From assembly GCA_029859555.1 (NCBI GenBank), contig JAOUCV010000024.1:1-12784 (forward strand): a DNA stretch of 12,784 bases. The letters run 5' to 3'. How positions within the stretch are numbered: position 1 is the stretch's first letter; each line of letters starts with the position of its first letter. Origin of the DNA: Gammaproteobacteria bacterium. Its GTDB lineage: Bacteria; Pseudomonadota; Gammaproteobacteria; UBA9214. This document shows positions 6,484 through 12,784 of this stretch, in pieces. Under the pieces are notes generated by a model. That model saw only the letters and a program-made list of their open reading frames with translations, was not told the DNA's origin and made no database searches. Made by a program: the position numbers and the translations under genes.

Positions 6484-8094
6484 TTGAACCGGCCTGCACC
6501 TGACAACCATAGCAATGCTGCCGGCACCATCAGGCGCGACCTCTCCATGGTTGTGGTCTCTGACTGTATCAATAAAAAAGGATTACAGGCACGTGCAACT
6601 GATATCTGGGAAAGACTTGCCAGCAGGGCCCAGAGTACGCCGCTGGCATACAAACTGTCGTTTTTCATAACCGTACTGGTCGTCAGCTGCATGTTACTGC
6701 TGGGTATTATTATTGTGCAGCAGCAAACCGCACAGTTACGCAGCCAGATCAGCGAACAGGGACACACGCTGGTACAGTTGATGGCAAAGTCAGCAAAGGA
6801 ACCACTGCTTGCCGATGACGAACTGGCACTGGACGCCACTACCAGCAGCTTCGTGAACAATGGCAGCGTGCTTGGCACAGCCATCATTTCACTGAATGGC
6901 GACATCATCAGCAATGCCGGTGTACTGCACGAGGAAAACAACCTGCTGACAAACAAGTTCATCGGCAAGGTCATTCAGAAACCGGAAACGTCGGTGACAT
7001 GGAAGTGGCAGCCATTAACAGGACTACGCAGACAAACAGTCGTGTCATTCATCGAACCGGTGGTCTTCCAGAATGTAGTTGCCGGCCATGCCGTGGTGAG
7101 CTTCAGCGAATCCGGACTGGAACAGTCAACCCGTCGTGCAGTACAGGCGATATCCGGTGCCACGCTGTTGATTATTGCCCTGAGTATCGGCATGGCCTTC
7201 GCTCTTGGTCGACGCATTACCCAGCCGATAGACAAACTGGTCGAGGCAAGCCGTGCAATTGGCAATGGAGAATACACCTTCAGATTCGAGGAACGCCGCA
7301 AGGATGAACTGGGATTGCTGATGCAGGCCTTCAACGAAATGGCCGAGGGCATGCTCGAGAAATCACAGGTGAAGAGCGCATTGTCACGTTATGTATCACC
7401 GGGCGTAGCAAGGCAGATCCTGTCAAATCTTGATGACGTCGGTCTTAGTGGAAAGCGCATCGAGGGAACCGTGCTGTTTGCAGATATCACAGGTTTTACA
7501 CAGATTTCAGAACAGATCGGGCCGGAAGAACTGGTAAGCATGCTGAACCGGTTTTTTACCCTGATCACCTGTGCCTGCTCAATCAACCACGGCATTGTTG
7601 ACAAATACATGGGAGACGGTGTGATGCTGGTTTTCGGCGCACCGGAACCCGATGATGACCATGCCTTTCATGCGATCAGCTGTGCATTGCTTATTCAGAA
7701 ACTGATTACCAGGGAAAACCTGCAACGCCAGGAACAGGGCCTGGGCCCTGTCAACTTGAGCATAGGAATCAACACCGGCACGATGCTGGCAGGCAACATG
7801 GGGTCATGTGATCGTATGGAATATACCGTGGTCGGCGATACAGTCAATCTGGCATCACGCCTGTGCGGTATTACCAACGGCGAACAGATCGTTATTTCGC
7901 GTGAAATGTATTTACGCGACGACATCAGGAATCGCGTACTTGCCGGCGAGTATCAGTCGATACGGCTCAGGGGAATAAGCAAACCAGTGAATACTTACCT
8001 CGTAGACCGACTGACCGCAGACCACCAGGAAATCATTGACCGGCAATTCGACGAGATCTGCCGCTCCGGGACAGATGAATATTGTGAAGCGTAA
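6484..8094 (+). CDS. Membrane-bound class III adenylate cyclase with periplasmic sensor and HAMP domain
   Basis: Makes cAMP from ATP at the inner membrane. The 536 residues comprise a cytoplasmic N-terminus (1-57), TM1 (58-79), an extracytoplasmic region of about 140 residues (80-221) resembling the small CHASE8/Cache-like sensors, TM2 (222-243), HAMP (about 240-295) and a catalytic domain (about 325-510). Catalytic residues are complete: metal-binding Asp334 (FADITGF) and Asp378 (KYMGDG), adenine-recognising Lys374 with Thr448 (EYTVVGD) giving the Lys/Thr pair of class IIIb cyclases, and transition-state Asn455 and Arg459 (NLASR). It should therefore be an active homodimeric adenylate, not guanylate, cyclase. 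The sensed signal is unknown. The last 20 bases overlap the lipoprotein gene, implying coupled translation. The 92-base divergent region upstream holds only a TGTGA half-site (6407-6411) of a CRP site and no clear promoter. Guanylate specificity is less likely because of Lys374. Confidence 0.92.
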   Translation: MNRPAPDNHSNAAGTIRRDLSMVVVSDCINKKGLQARATDIWERLASRAQSTPLAYKLSFFITVLVVSCMLLLGIIIVQQQTAQLRSQISEQGHTLVQLMAKSAKEPLLADDELALDATTSSFVNNGSVLGTAIISLNGDIISNAGVLHEENNLLTNKFIGKVIQKPETSVTWKWQPLTGLRRQTVVSFIEPVVFQNVVAGHAVVSFSESGLEQSTRRAVQAISGATLLIIALSIGMAFALGRRITQPIDKLVEASRAIGNGEYTFRFEERRKDELGLLMQAFNEMAEGMLEKSQVKSALSRYVSPGVARQILSNLDDVGLSGKRIEGTVLFADITGFTQISEQIGPEELVSMLNRFFTLITCACSINHGIVDKYMGDGVMLVFGAPEPDDDHAFHAISCALLIQKLITRENLQRQEQGLGPVNLSIGINTGTMLAGNMGSCDRMEYTVVGDTVNLASRLCGITNGEQIVISREMYLRDDIRNRVLAGEYQSIRLRGISKPVNTYLVDRLTADHQEIIDRQFDEICRSGTDEYCEA

Positions 8095-9265
8095 ATTAAT
8101 ACAACTGCTGCTGATATTACTGCTGCCGGTGATAACCGGCTGCTCCGGCATGGATACGATTCGTCTTGGACAGGACAAACCGGAAGACCTCGACAAACTG
8201 CTACAGCAACACGAATATGCGCGCGCCCGGCAACTGACCAGCAAACATGCAGCGCTGGATACTGCCACGATACAGGCAAGAATCAGCAACGATGAGCGCG
8301 CCTATGAACAACAGGTCCACGCAGAGGCGCTTGCACTGGAGTCTGGCAATGATCTGCTGGGTGCGGTAGAAGTGCTGTCCGCTGCGCTGCAAAAGGTTCC
8401 GCACAGTATTTCACTGCGTGAAATGCGAAACACCATAGAGCCTGAACGCGTCAAGCAACTGCAAACCAATGAACAGCAACAGCTGATCGCAAGAGCACAC
8501 TACATACTCAACCAGCAAAAACTTTACCAGCAGCAGGCCAATCTTGAAGCACCCAGCCTCGGAAAACGCTGGGAACATAAACGCAACAACAAGGAAGCAC
8601 TATCGCTTGCAGAAAACCTCCAGGAACACGGGCAACAGGCCCTGGACCAGAATCAGATAACACTGGCAAAAACCTGCCTGCAACTCTCACAGCAGCTAAA
8701 CGCAACGCCGGAAGTTGATTCCATGCTTGCACATATTCATGCCACCGAGGATGCGCACAAGCAGGTTGCCTTGCAGGAAACCAAACTGGCGAAGAAAAAA
8801 GCCAGCATCAAGAAGGCAAAAAGCAGAAAAAAGGAACAGCTTGACGACAGGAAAAAGACTGCAACACTGCTAGTCAAGGCACAACAGGCGCTCGACAATG
8901 ATGACTTGCAGCTTACTCGCGCAACCGTTATGCAAGTGCCTCCTTCTGCAATCACCGACAGCGAGGTAGTGGCTGTCCAGGATAAACTCGACCAGGCAAT
9001 TGATGTGCGCGTGAAGAAACTGATGGCCAGCGGTGACGCTCAATATCGCGCCGATAATGTGCTGCAGGCAGTAAGAACATGGACCGAGGCACTGTCACTG
9101 GCACCCGACAATCGCTATCTGCGCGACCGCGTCGAGCGTGCCAACAAGGTACTTTCGAGACTGGAAGAGCTGAAACGCCAGCAGCGCAAGCTACCGCCCA
9201 ATACACTCTCTGTAACCGTACAGCCAACACGGGTAAGGGCTATCAGGGCTTTTCCTCAACCCTGA
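8075..9265 (+). CDS. Lipoprotein with TPR-like helical repeats
   Basis: A 396-residue protein not assigned to a named family. The N-terminus is a clear lipoprotein signal: basic KRK (5-7), hydrophobic run [12 protein letters not shown] (8-19), lipobox ITGC with Cys23 as the lipidated residue. Ser at +2 rather than Asp suggests sorting to the outer membrane by the Lol rule. The rest is helical and resembles tetratricopeptide repeats: about 83-122 ([19 protein letters not shown]...), 187-225, and the clearest at 320-366 ([27 protein letters not shown]). A Lys-rich probable coiled coil (about 237-261) separates the middle and last repeats. The ATG at 8075 is chosen because it puts the signal peptide at the N-terminus; an in-frame TTG at 8036 would add 13 polar residues. 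It overlaps the cyclase gene by 20 bases, with a modest CCGGGA as ribosome-binding site, so translation is probably coupled. Its 3' end overlaps the convergent parC by 23 bases. A scaffold or sensor partner for the cyclase is a guess from context. Confidence 0.8.
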   Translation: MNIVKRKLIQLLLILLLPVITGCSGMDTIRLGQDKPEDLDKLLQQHEYARARQLTSKHAALDTATIQARISNDERAYEQQVHAEALALESGNDLLGAVEVLSAALQKVPHSISLREMRNTIEPERVKQLQTNEQQQLIARAHYILNQQKLYQQQANLEAPSLGKRWEHKRNNKEALSLAENLQEHGQQALDQNQITLAKTCLQLSQQLNATPEVDSMLAHIHATEDAHKQVALQETKLAKKKASIKKAKSRKKEQLDDRKKTATLLVKAQQALDNDDLQLTRATVMQVPPSAITDSEVVAVQDKLDQAIDVRVKKLMASGDAQYRADNVLQAVRTWTEALSLAPDNRYLRDRVERANKVLSRLEELKRQQRKLPPNTLSVTVQPTRVRAIRAFPQP

Positions 9266-11498
9266 TACTGTCGACCTTCTGGTAGCCACGCGGCAGTTTG
9301 CGGCCACGCCGGCCACGTTCACCTTCAAACTCGTCGACCTCAGCGGCCTTCATGGTCTTGTGTTTCTTGCCTGCAAACACCGTCAGTTTTTCACCGTCCT
9401 GTATACAACGGATGGCGGCAACATATTCTTCCCGGGTTTTCAGCCTGGCCGAGGGAATATTGATAATCTTGTTACCCTTGCCACGTGACATTTGCGGTAA
9501 CTCGGCCAGCGGTATCACCAGCATGTAGCCTTCTGTTGAGACCGCGACTATCCAGTCATCCTCCAGGCTGCGTACCGGTACAGGCGGTAACACGCCTGCC
9601 CCCCTCGGCACTGACAAGGTGGATTTTCCGGCCTTGTTACGGGTGAACATATCACTGAGCTTGATGGTAAAACCGTAGCCGGAATCACTGGCCAGCAGAA
9701 ACAGTTGCTCCGGATCGCCCGCCATGACACCTACAAAGCGGGCACCGTCAGCGGGTTTAAGCCGACCACTCAGCGGTTCACCCTGGCCCCTCGCACTGGG
9801 CAGGGAGTGTGTCGGCAAGGCATAGGTCTTGCCGGTGGAATCAATAAATACGGTCAGCTGATTACTGCGACCCCGTGCAGCCATGGCAAACTCGTCGCCG
9901 GATTTGTAGGTCATGTCAGCCGGATCGATCTCATGCCCCTTGGCCACCCTGACCCAGCCATTTTTTGACAGCACAACGGTCACGGCCTCGCTCGGGATCA
10001 AAGCCGTCTCATCCAGTACCTGCGCCGGCTCACGATCAGCCAGCAGCGAACGTCGTGCATCACCGTACTTGCTGGCGTCTTCCTGAATTTCTTTCTTGAT
10101 CAGCGTCTTCATACGCTGTTTCGATGACAGTGTCTGTTTCAAGCCATCACGTTCCCCGGCAAGCTCCTGCTGTTCGTCCTTGATCTTCATTTCCTCAAGA
10201 CGTGCCAGCTGCCGCAGGCGGGTATCAAGAATGTAATCGGCCTGAACTTCAGACAGGTCAAAACGCTTGATAAGGACCGGCCTGGGCTTGTCCTCCGTGC
10301 GTACGATACGGATGACTTCATCGAGATTAAGGAAGGCAATCAGCAAACCATCGAGCAGATGCAGGCGGCGATTGACCTTGTCGAGACGGTATTCCAGGCG
10401 CAGCCGAACTGTCTCCAGCCTGAATTCAAGCCATTCCTTCAGAATACCTCGCAAGTCCTTGATTCTAGGCTTACCATCCAGCCCGATCATGTTGAGGTTG
10501 ATACGCGCAGTACGTTCCAGACCGGTACTGGCAAACAGGTGCAGCATCAGCGCTTCGGTATCCACCCGGTTGGAACGAGGCACAATTACCAGCCGCGTCG
10601 GGTTCTCATGATCCGACTCGTCACGCAGGTCTTCGACCATCGGCAGCTTCTTTGCCAGCATCTGCGCCGCAATCTGTTCCAGCACCTTGCCACCGGAAGT
10701 CTGGTACGGCAGCGCGGTAATAATGATTTCGTCTTTTTCCTTCTCATAGCAGGCGCGCATACGTACGCTGCCATGCCCTGACTTGTAGGCTTCAATCAGT
10801 TCCGCCCGTGGCGTGATAATTTCTGCACCAGTAGGAAAATCCGGGCCCTGAACGATTTCGCACAGTTCCTCGACAGTACTCTTTGGCTTGTCCAGCAACA
10901 GTATCGCTGCCTTTGCAACCTCATCGAGGTTGTGTGGCGGGATGTCCGTTGCCATACCCACGGCAATACCGGTAGCGCCGTTCAGCAACACATTTGGCAG
11001 GCGTGCCGGTAACAACAGCGGCTCTTCCAGAGTGCCGTCAAAATTAGGCGCCCAGTCGACCGTGCCCTGCCCCAGTTCTGCCAGCAACACCTCTGCATAC
11101 GGCGCAAGCCGCGCCTCGGTGTAACGCATTGCGGCAAAGGATTTTGGATCATCGGCAGAACCCCAGTTGCCCTGCCCGTCAATCAACGGATACCGGCAGG
11201 TAAAGGATTGCGCCAGGTGCACCATCGCTTCATAGCAGGCGCTATCGCCATGCGGGTGAAACTTGCCGAGTACATCACCAACGGTACGCGCTGACTTCTT
11301 GTGCTTGGACGCAGCCAGCAAACCCAGTTCCGACATCGCGTAGACAATACGCCGCTGCACCGGTTTGAGACCGTCACCAATATGCGGCAACGCCCGGTCC
11401 AGAATGACGTACATGGAATAGTCCAGGTAAGCCTTCTCGGTAAATGTTTTCAGAGGCAGCTGCTCAATGCCTTCGTAATCAATATCGATTGTTTCCAT
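9243..11498 (-). CDS. parC: DNA topoisomerase IV subunit A
   Basis: ParC is the DNA-cleaving subunit of the ParC2ParE2 topoisomerase that decatenates daughter chromosomes. The 751 residues match the E. coli length (752). The N-terminal winged-helix/tower region is nearly colinear with E. coli Par[20 protein letters not shown] (33-51), [12 protein letters not shown] (81-92), the catalytic Arg125-Tyr126 in [10 protein letters not shown], and [20 protein letters not shown]. Two features separate it from GyrA: the ParC-type sequence around [13 protein letters not shown] (108-120), and a C-terminal pinwheel domain (about 500-740) without the GyrA box QRRGGKG. The quinolone-determining positions are Ser86 and Glu90, equal to wild-type E. 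coli Ser80 and Glu84. The ATG at 11498 has a weak ribosome-binding site (GCGGA about 10 bases upstream). It lies 65 bases downstream of parE on the same strand, consistent with a parE-parC operon. Confidence 0.97.
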   Translation of the reverse strand: METIDIDYEGIEQLPLKTFTEKAYLDYSMYVILDRALPHIGDGLKPVQRRIVYAMSELGLLAASKHKKSARTVGDVLGKFHPHGDSACYEAMVHLAQSFTCRYPLIDGQGNWGSADDPKSFAAMRYTEARLAPYAEVLLAELGQGTVDWAPNFDGTLEEPLLLPARLPNVLLNGATGIAVGMATDIPPHNLDEVAKAAILLLDKPKSTVEELCEIVQGPDFPTGAEIITPRAELIEAYKSGHGSVRMRACYEKEKDEIIITALPYQTSGGKVLEQIAAQMLAKKLPMVEDLRDESDHENPTRLVIVPRSNRVDTEALMLHLFASTGLERTARINLNMIGLDGKPRIKDLRGILKEWLEFRLETVRLRLEYRLDKVNRRLHLLDGLLIAFLNLDEVIRIVRTEDKPRPVLIKRFDLSEVQADYILDTRLRQLARLEEMKIKDEQQELAGERDGLKQTLSSKQRMKTLIKKEIQEDASKYGDARRSLLADREPAQVLDETALIPSEAVTVVLSKNGWVRVAKGHEIDPADMTYKSGDEFAMAARGRSNQLTVFIDSTGKTYALPTHSLPSARGQGEPLSGRLKPADGARFVGVMAGDPEQLFLLASDSGYGFTIKLSDMFTRNKAGKSTLSVPRGAGVLPPVPVRSLEDDWIVAVSTEGYMLVIPLAELPQMSRGKGNKIINIPSARLKTREEYVAAIRCIQDGEKLTVFAGKKHKTMKAAEVDEFEGERGRRGRKLPRGYQKVDSIRVEEKP

Positions 11499-11563
11499 AA
11501 GTAAATATCCGCATCAGATACAGGTCAGGCTGTGCTACACACCCAAACCTGCGATATTAGTGT

Positions 11564-12784
11564 TTATGCCTCTGCCATATCACCACAGGTTTCCAGCCAG
11601 CTACGCCGGTCAGTAGCGCGCTTGCGTGCCAGCAGCATATCCATCACCTTGTGGGTGTCATCACCGGGGTCGATGGTCAGCTGCACCAGTCGGCGGGTTT
11701 CCGGTGCAATAGTAGTCTCGCGCAATTGCATCGGATTCATCTCACCCAGCCCCTTAAAGCGCTGCACCATCACTTTGCCCTTGATCTTGTCTGCGACAAT
11801 GCGGTCAAGCACACCCTGCTTCTCGCTATCATCGAGGGCATAGTAAACTTCCTTGCCGGCATCAATTCGATATAGCGGCGGCATGGCCACATAGACATTG
11901 CCCGCCTCAACCAGCGAACGGAAGTGCCGCAGGAACAACGCGCATAACAGCGTCGCAATATGCGCGCCGTCAGAATCAGCATCTGCGAGAATGCAGATCT
12001 TGCCGTAACGCAACTTGCGCAGGTCGTTCAAGCCCGGTTCGACACCGATGGCAACAGAAATATCATGGACTTCCTGCGAGGCCAGCACCTCCGACGAATC
12101 CACCTCCCAGGTATTCAGAATCTTGCCGCGCAACGGCATGATTGCCTGAAAGATGCGGTCACGCGCCTGCTTGGCAGAACCACCCGCCGAATCCCCTTCG
12201 ACCAGGAACAGTTCACAGCGCTCACTGTCTGTAGAGGTACAGTCTGCCAGCTTGCCAGGCAAAGCCGGGCCCGTGGTTACTTTCTTGCGCACCACTTTTT
12301 TACCGGCACGCTGGCGTGACTGTGCACTTTCAATGGCCAGCCAGGCAATCTTTTCGCCCATCTCGGTGTGATGATTCAGCCACAGCCCGAAAGCATCCTT
12401 GACCACACCGGAGACAAACGCGGCGCACTCGCGCGATGACAGACGTTCTTTTGTCTGACCGCTGAACTGCGGATCCACCAGTTTAACGGAAAGGATATAA
12501 CTGCAACGGTCCCAGACATCTTCCGGACTCAGCTTGACACCGCGTGGCAGCAGATTGCGAAACTCACAAAACTCGCGCACCGCCTCGGTGAGCCCCATGC
12601 GCAAACCGTTGACATGCGTACCACCCTGCACGGTAGGGATCAGGTTGACATAACTTTCAGCAACCGGCTCGCCACCTTCCGGTAACCACACCAGCGCCCA
12701 CTCGGCGGTCTCACTGCCACCCTCCATGCGCCCGACAAACGGCTCATCCGGCAGGATCGGCGTGTCACCCAGCTCACCGGCGAG
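11564..12784 (-). CDS. parE: DNA topoisomerase IV subunit B, C-terminal part (5' end beyond window)
   Basis: The ATPase subunit of topoisomerase IV. The reading frame stays open to the right edge, giving 406 residues of about 630; the missing N-terminus is the GHKL ATP-binding region. The visible part starts near the end of the ATPase domain and covers the transducer and TOPRIM domains. Landmarks: LIPTVQGGTHVNGLR and QTKERLSSRE (transducer), VRKKVTTGPALPGKLADC, the TOPRIM glutamate motif EGDSAGG (visible residues 196-202) and metal-binding DADSDG (268-273), KILNTWEVDSSEVLASQEVHDIS, and QRFKGLGEMNPMQLRETT near the end. The C-terminus DRRSWLETCGDMAEA matches ParE and not GyrB, which has a longer TOPRIM insertion in enterobacteria and pseudomonads. 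Stop TAA at 11564-11566. The 65-base gap to parC holds no clear terminator or promoter. Confidence 0.97.
   Translation of the reverse strand, partial: LAGELGDTPILPDEPFVGRMEGGSETAEWALVWLPEGGEPVAESYVNLIPTVQGGTHVNGLRMGLTEAVREFCEFRNLLPRGVKLSPEDVWDRCSYILSVKLVDPQFSGQTKERLSSRECAAFVSGVVKDAFGLWLNHHTEMGEKIAWLAIESAQSRQRAGKKVVRKKVTTGPALPGKLADCTSTDSERCELFLVEGDSAGGSAKQARDRIFQAIMPLRGKILNTWEVDSSEVLASQEVHDISVAIGVEPGLNDLRKLRYGKICILADADSDGAHIATLLCALFLRHFRSLVEAGNVYVAMPPLYRIDAGKEVYYALDDSEKQGVLDRIVADKIKGKVMVQRFKGLGEMNPMQLRETTIAPETRRLVQLTIDPGDDTHKVMDMLLARKRATDRRSWLETCGDMAEA

Noticed and set aside
5096..6487. A 463-codon open frame on the + strand opposite the DUF1015 gene
   Set aside because: Its codons are exactly in register with those of the DUF1015 gene on the other strand. 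It stays open simply because that gene avoids TTA, CTA and TCA, which would read as stops on the opposite strand. Its translation has no recognisable domain, while the minus strand has clear family motifs.
11228..11243. Quinolone-resistance substitutions in ParC
   Set aside because: The positions equivalent to E. coli Ser80 and Glu84 are unchanged Ser and Glu.
11358..11498. Possibility that the minus-strand gene is gyrA rather than parC
   Set aside because: The GyrA box QRRGGKG is absent from the C-terminal domain, the length is 751 rather than about 875, and it follows a ParE-type subunit gene.

Overview
This is ordinary chromosomal DNA from a gammaproteobacterium. The evidence is close ParC/ParE similarity to the enterobacterial and pseudomonad proteins, a FimX-type type IV pilus regulator, and an EpmB-type elongation factor P modification enzyme. 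Base composition looks moderate (roughly half G+C) and even throughout. I see no insertion sequence, phage gene, CRISPR array, tRNA or rRNA. The genus cannot be read from the sequence. All eight full or partial gene families on which I base the annotation are recognisable, plus one lipoprotein that I recognise only by architecture.

Layout. 1-442: 3' end of epmB (+). 521-2155: a PilZ-domain protein (+) with its own near-consensus sigma-70 promoter. 2216-2737: a YhbS-like GNAT acetyltransferase (-), convergent with it. 2738-2995: a divergent intergenic region with a repeated 11-mer. 2996-5080: fimX (+), with pseudo-receiver, PAS, degenerate GGDEF and degenerate EAL domains. 5174-6391: a DUF1015-family protein (-), convergent with fimX. 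6484-8094: a membrane-bound class III adenylate cyclase (+), divergent from the DUF1015 gene. 8075-9265: a TPR-like lipoprotein (+), overlapping the cyclase gene by 20 bases. 9243-11498: parC (-). 11564-12784: 3' part of parE (-), running off the right edge.

How the genes may work together. Three genes deal with nucleotide second messengers: the PilZ-domain protein (probable c-di-GMP binder), FimX (c-di-GMP receptor for type IV pilus assembly) and the adenylate cyclase (cAMP). In Pseudomonas aeruginosa both messengers feed into type IV pili. From memory, fimX, parC and parE also lie within about ten genes of each other there, so part of this neighbourhood may be ancestral. The cyclase and the lipoprotein overlap and are probably co-translated. 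That suggests an envelope-sensing module in which a lipoprotein on the far side of the inner membrane informs a cyclase with a periplasmic sensor domain; this is inference. parE-parC encodes topoisomerase IV and is housekeeping.

The best leads for something under-described are the PilZ domain split by a 92-residue insertion, and the cyclase-lipoprotein pair. I did not find evidence for a wholly new system such as a defence island, retroelement or biosynthetic cluster.
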